From Cellulomonas endophytica (GTDB lineage Bacteria > Actinomycetota > Actinomycetes > Actinomycetales > Cellulomonadaceae): DNA of 64,000 bases. Numbering within the stretch: the first letter of the stretch is position 1; every line of letters begins with the position of its first letter. The notes under the pieces are model-generated. The model saw nothing but the letters and a program-made list of their open reading frames with translations. It had not been told where the DNA came from and did not search any database. Positions 62,959-64,000 of this stretch are shown one piece after another. The position numbers were made by a program, and so were the translations under genes. The stretch is from the NCBI RefSeq assembly GCF_004123805.1, contig NZ_RWJX01000013.1:1-64000 (forward strand). The letters are read 5' to 3'.

Positions 62959-62987
62959 TTGTCGCGGCGTCGGGGCGCTCCTAGCCT
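62959..62987 (+). promoter_or_regulatory. metF promoter
   Basis: TTGTCG (62959-62964), 17-bp spacer, TAGCCT (62982-62987). The predicted start falls just before the riboswitch P1 stem, as expected. Confidence 0.6.
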
Positions 62988-62995
62988 CCTCGCGA

Positions 62996-63083
62996 CCATC
63001 CAGAGCGGCCGAGTGACCTGGCACGGTGACGCCGCAGCAACCCCCCTCCTGCAGGGTGCGGGTGCTTCCGCCAGGACCGATGG
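62996..63083 (+). ncRNA. SAM-clan (S-box-like) riboswitch upstream of metF
   Basis: The core follows the SAM-I/SAM-IV pattern. P1 is CCATC (62996-63000) with GATGG (63079-63083). P2 is GCGGC (63005-63009) with GCCGC (63031-63035), enclosing GAGTGACCTGGCACGGTGA. GCAACC (63037-63042) follows. P3 is CCCT with AGGG, leading into GGTGC, and P4 is GCGG-gtgctt-CCGC. The last two bases of P1 begin the GGAG ribosome site of metF (63082-63085), so SAM binding should hide it and shut off translation. I cannot decide between SAM-I and SAM-IV by eye. Confidence 0.82.
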
Positions 63084-63093
63084 AGTCCCGACG

Positions 63094-64000
63094 ATGACCG
63101 ACCGACCCTGCCCCGACGGCACCGACCGCTGCCCCACGGGTCCCGAGGACCTGCCCGCCGTGGCCGAGCGCCCCACGCTGTCCTTCGAGCTGTACCCGCC
63201 GCGCACGCCCCAGGCCGAGCCCCGCCTGTGGGAGACGGTGCGGGCCCTGGAGGCCGTGCGGCCGGACTTCGTCTCCGTGACCTACGGGGCCTCGGGCAGC
63301 ACCCGCGCCACCACGCGCGCGCTCGTGCGCCGCCTCCTGCGGGAGACCTCGCTCACCGCCATCGTGCACCTCACCTGCGTGGGGACCTCCCGCGAGGAGG
63401 TCGCGGCCGTCGTGCGGGAGTTCCTCGACGAGGGTGTCCGCGCCTTCCTCGCCCTGCGCGGGGACCCCCCGGCCGACGACGCGGCGTGGACCCCGCACCC
63501 CGAGGGCGTGGAGACCGCGGCGGAGCTCGTCGCGCTGCTGCGGCGCATCGAGGCCGACCGCGTGGCCGCCAGCCCGGCCCAGGCGGTGCGCGCCACCGTC
63601 CGGCCGCTGTCGCTGGCCGTGGCCGCCTTCCCGCGCGGCAACCACGCCACCGGCGGCACCCGCGCCCAGGACGTGCGCTCCCTGCTGGAGAAGCAGGCCG
63701 CGGGCGCCGACTTCGCCATCACGCAGGTCGTGCACTCCGCCGACGACTACGCCGGCCTCGTCGCGGAGGCCCGGGCCGCCGGCGTGCGCATCCCCGTCAT
63801 CCCCGGCGTCCTGCCCGCCACCGACCCCGCGCGCCTGCGGCGCCTCGAGGGGCTGACCGGCGTCCCGACGCCGACGGACCTCCTCGCACGGCTCGACGCG
63901 GCGCCCGACGCCCGGGCCCGGTACGCGGTCGGCGTCGACGCCACCGCGGCCCTGCTGCGGGGGCTCCTCGACGCCGGCGCCCCCGGCCTGCACCTGTACA
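63094..64000 (+). CDS. metF: 5,10-methylenetetrahydrofolate reductase (3' end outside window)
   Basis: 302 codons are visible; the frame is open to the right edge. [15 protein letters not shown] is the family's first block with the catalytic Glu; [17 protein letters not shown] binds FAD/folate; [13 protein letters not shown] [54 protein letters not shown] and [13 protein letters not shown] follow. It reduces methylene-THF to methyl-THF for methionine synthesis, which fits the SAM riboswitch in front. The 28-residue lead before the fold is slightly long. ATG 63094 has GGAG 8 bases upstream. Confidence 0.95.
   Translation, partial: MTDRPCPDGTDRCPTGPEDLPAVAERPTLSFELYPPRTPQAEPRLWETVRALEAVRPDFVSVTYGASGSTRATTRALVRRLLRETSLTAIVHLTCVGTSREEVAAVVREFLDEGVRAFLALRGDPPADDAAWTPHPEGVETAAELVALLRRIEADRVAASPAQAVRATVRPLSLAVAAFPRGNHATGGTRAQDVRSLLEKQAAGADFAITQVVHSADDYAGLVAEARAAGVRIPVIPGVLPATDPARLRRLEGLTGVPTPTDLLARLDAAPDARARYAVGVDATAALLRGLLDAGAPGLHLY

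Overview
The window comes from a very GC-rich actinobacterium (about 75% G+C by eye, strong G/C third positions, many GTG starts, 4-bp GTGA/ATGA stop-start overlaps). A mycothiol-type formaldehyde dehydrogenase, an AfsR/SARP regulator, a monomeric NADP isocitrate dehydrogenase and TAnnnT -10 boxes directly before start codons (leaderless mRNAs) support Actinomycetes, probably near Micrococcales/Kineosporiales. I see no rRNA, tRNA, insertion sequence, prophage or CRISPR array.

0-5.3 kb: end of a PP2C/SpoIIE phosphatase, a geranylgeranyl-reductase-like flavoprotein, an FKBP lipoprotein, a YciO/Sua5 protein, a PAS protein with a gutted GGDEF domain, and an SDR. 5.3-14.2 kb: a 1183-aa catalytically dead relative of DUF4011 helicase-nucleases, divergent from an orphan ParA-like ATPase and a NERD-like membrane protein; then a secreted GmrSD-type HNH nuclease, an M50 protease, a DUF2993 protein and a small membrane protein. 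14.2-29.7 kb: sbcDC, a MetE-like methyltransferase, a STAS protein, YbaK, SDR, a lone urate oxidase, a diguanylate cyclase, NhaA, a zinc alcohol dehydrogenase with a conserved companion, and a MASE1-GAF-GGDEF protein. 29.8-37 kb: HrpA helicase, YqgE, and the mscR/MBL-hydrolase formaldehyde detoxification pair.

37.1-45.9 kb is the most unusual region. Five tightly packed minus-strand genes, probably led by a sixth small gene, lie divergent from a SARP-type activator. They encode a large protein with lysine-rich amphipathic segments, an HExxH zincin, two unrecognised proteins, and a two-domain peptidoglycan amidase/M15-like peptidase. None has a visible signal peptide. I propose this as a candidate uncharacterised, SARP-controlled effector or cell-wall-targeting system.

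46-54 kb: a LacI-controlled sugar locus (LacI, ABC binding protein, two permeases, GH130, a secreted predicted glycosidase). 54-59.6 kb: tag (3-methyladenine glycosylase) converging on a four-gene MacAB-like operon with an acidic lipoprotein. 59.7-64 kb: a leaderless NUDIX hydrolase, icd, and metF behind a SAM-clan riboswitch (metF runs off the window).

Two themes recur. Short tandem repeats (11, 29, 11 and 12 bp) sit immediately after stop codons, and several intact reading frames encode proteins that have lost catalytic motifs.
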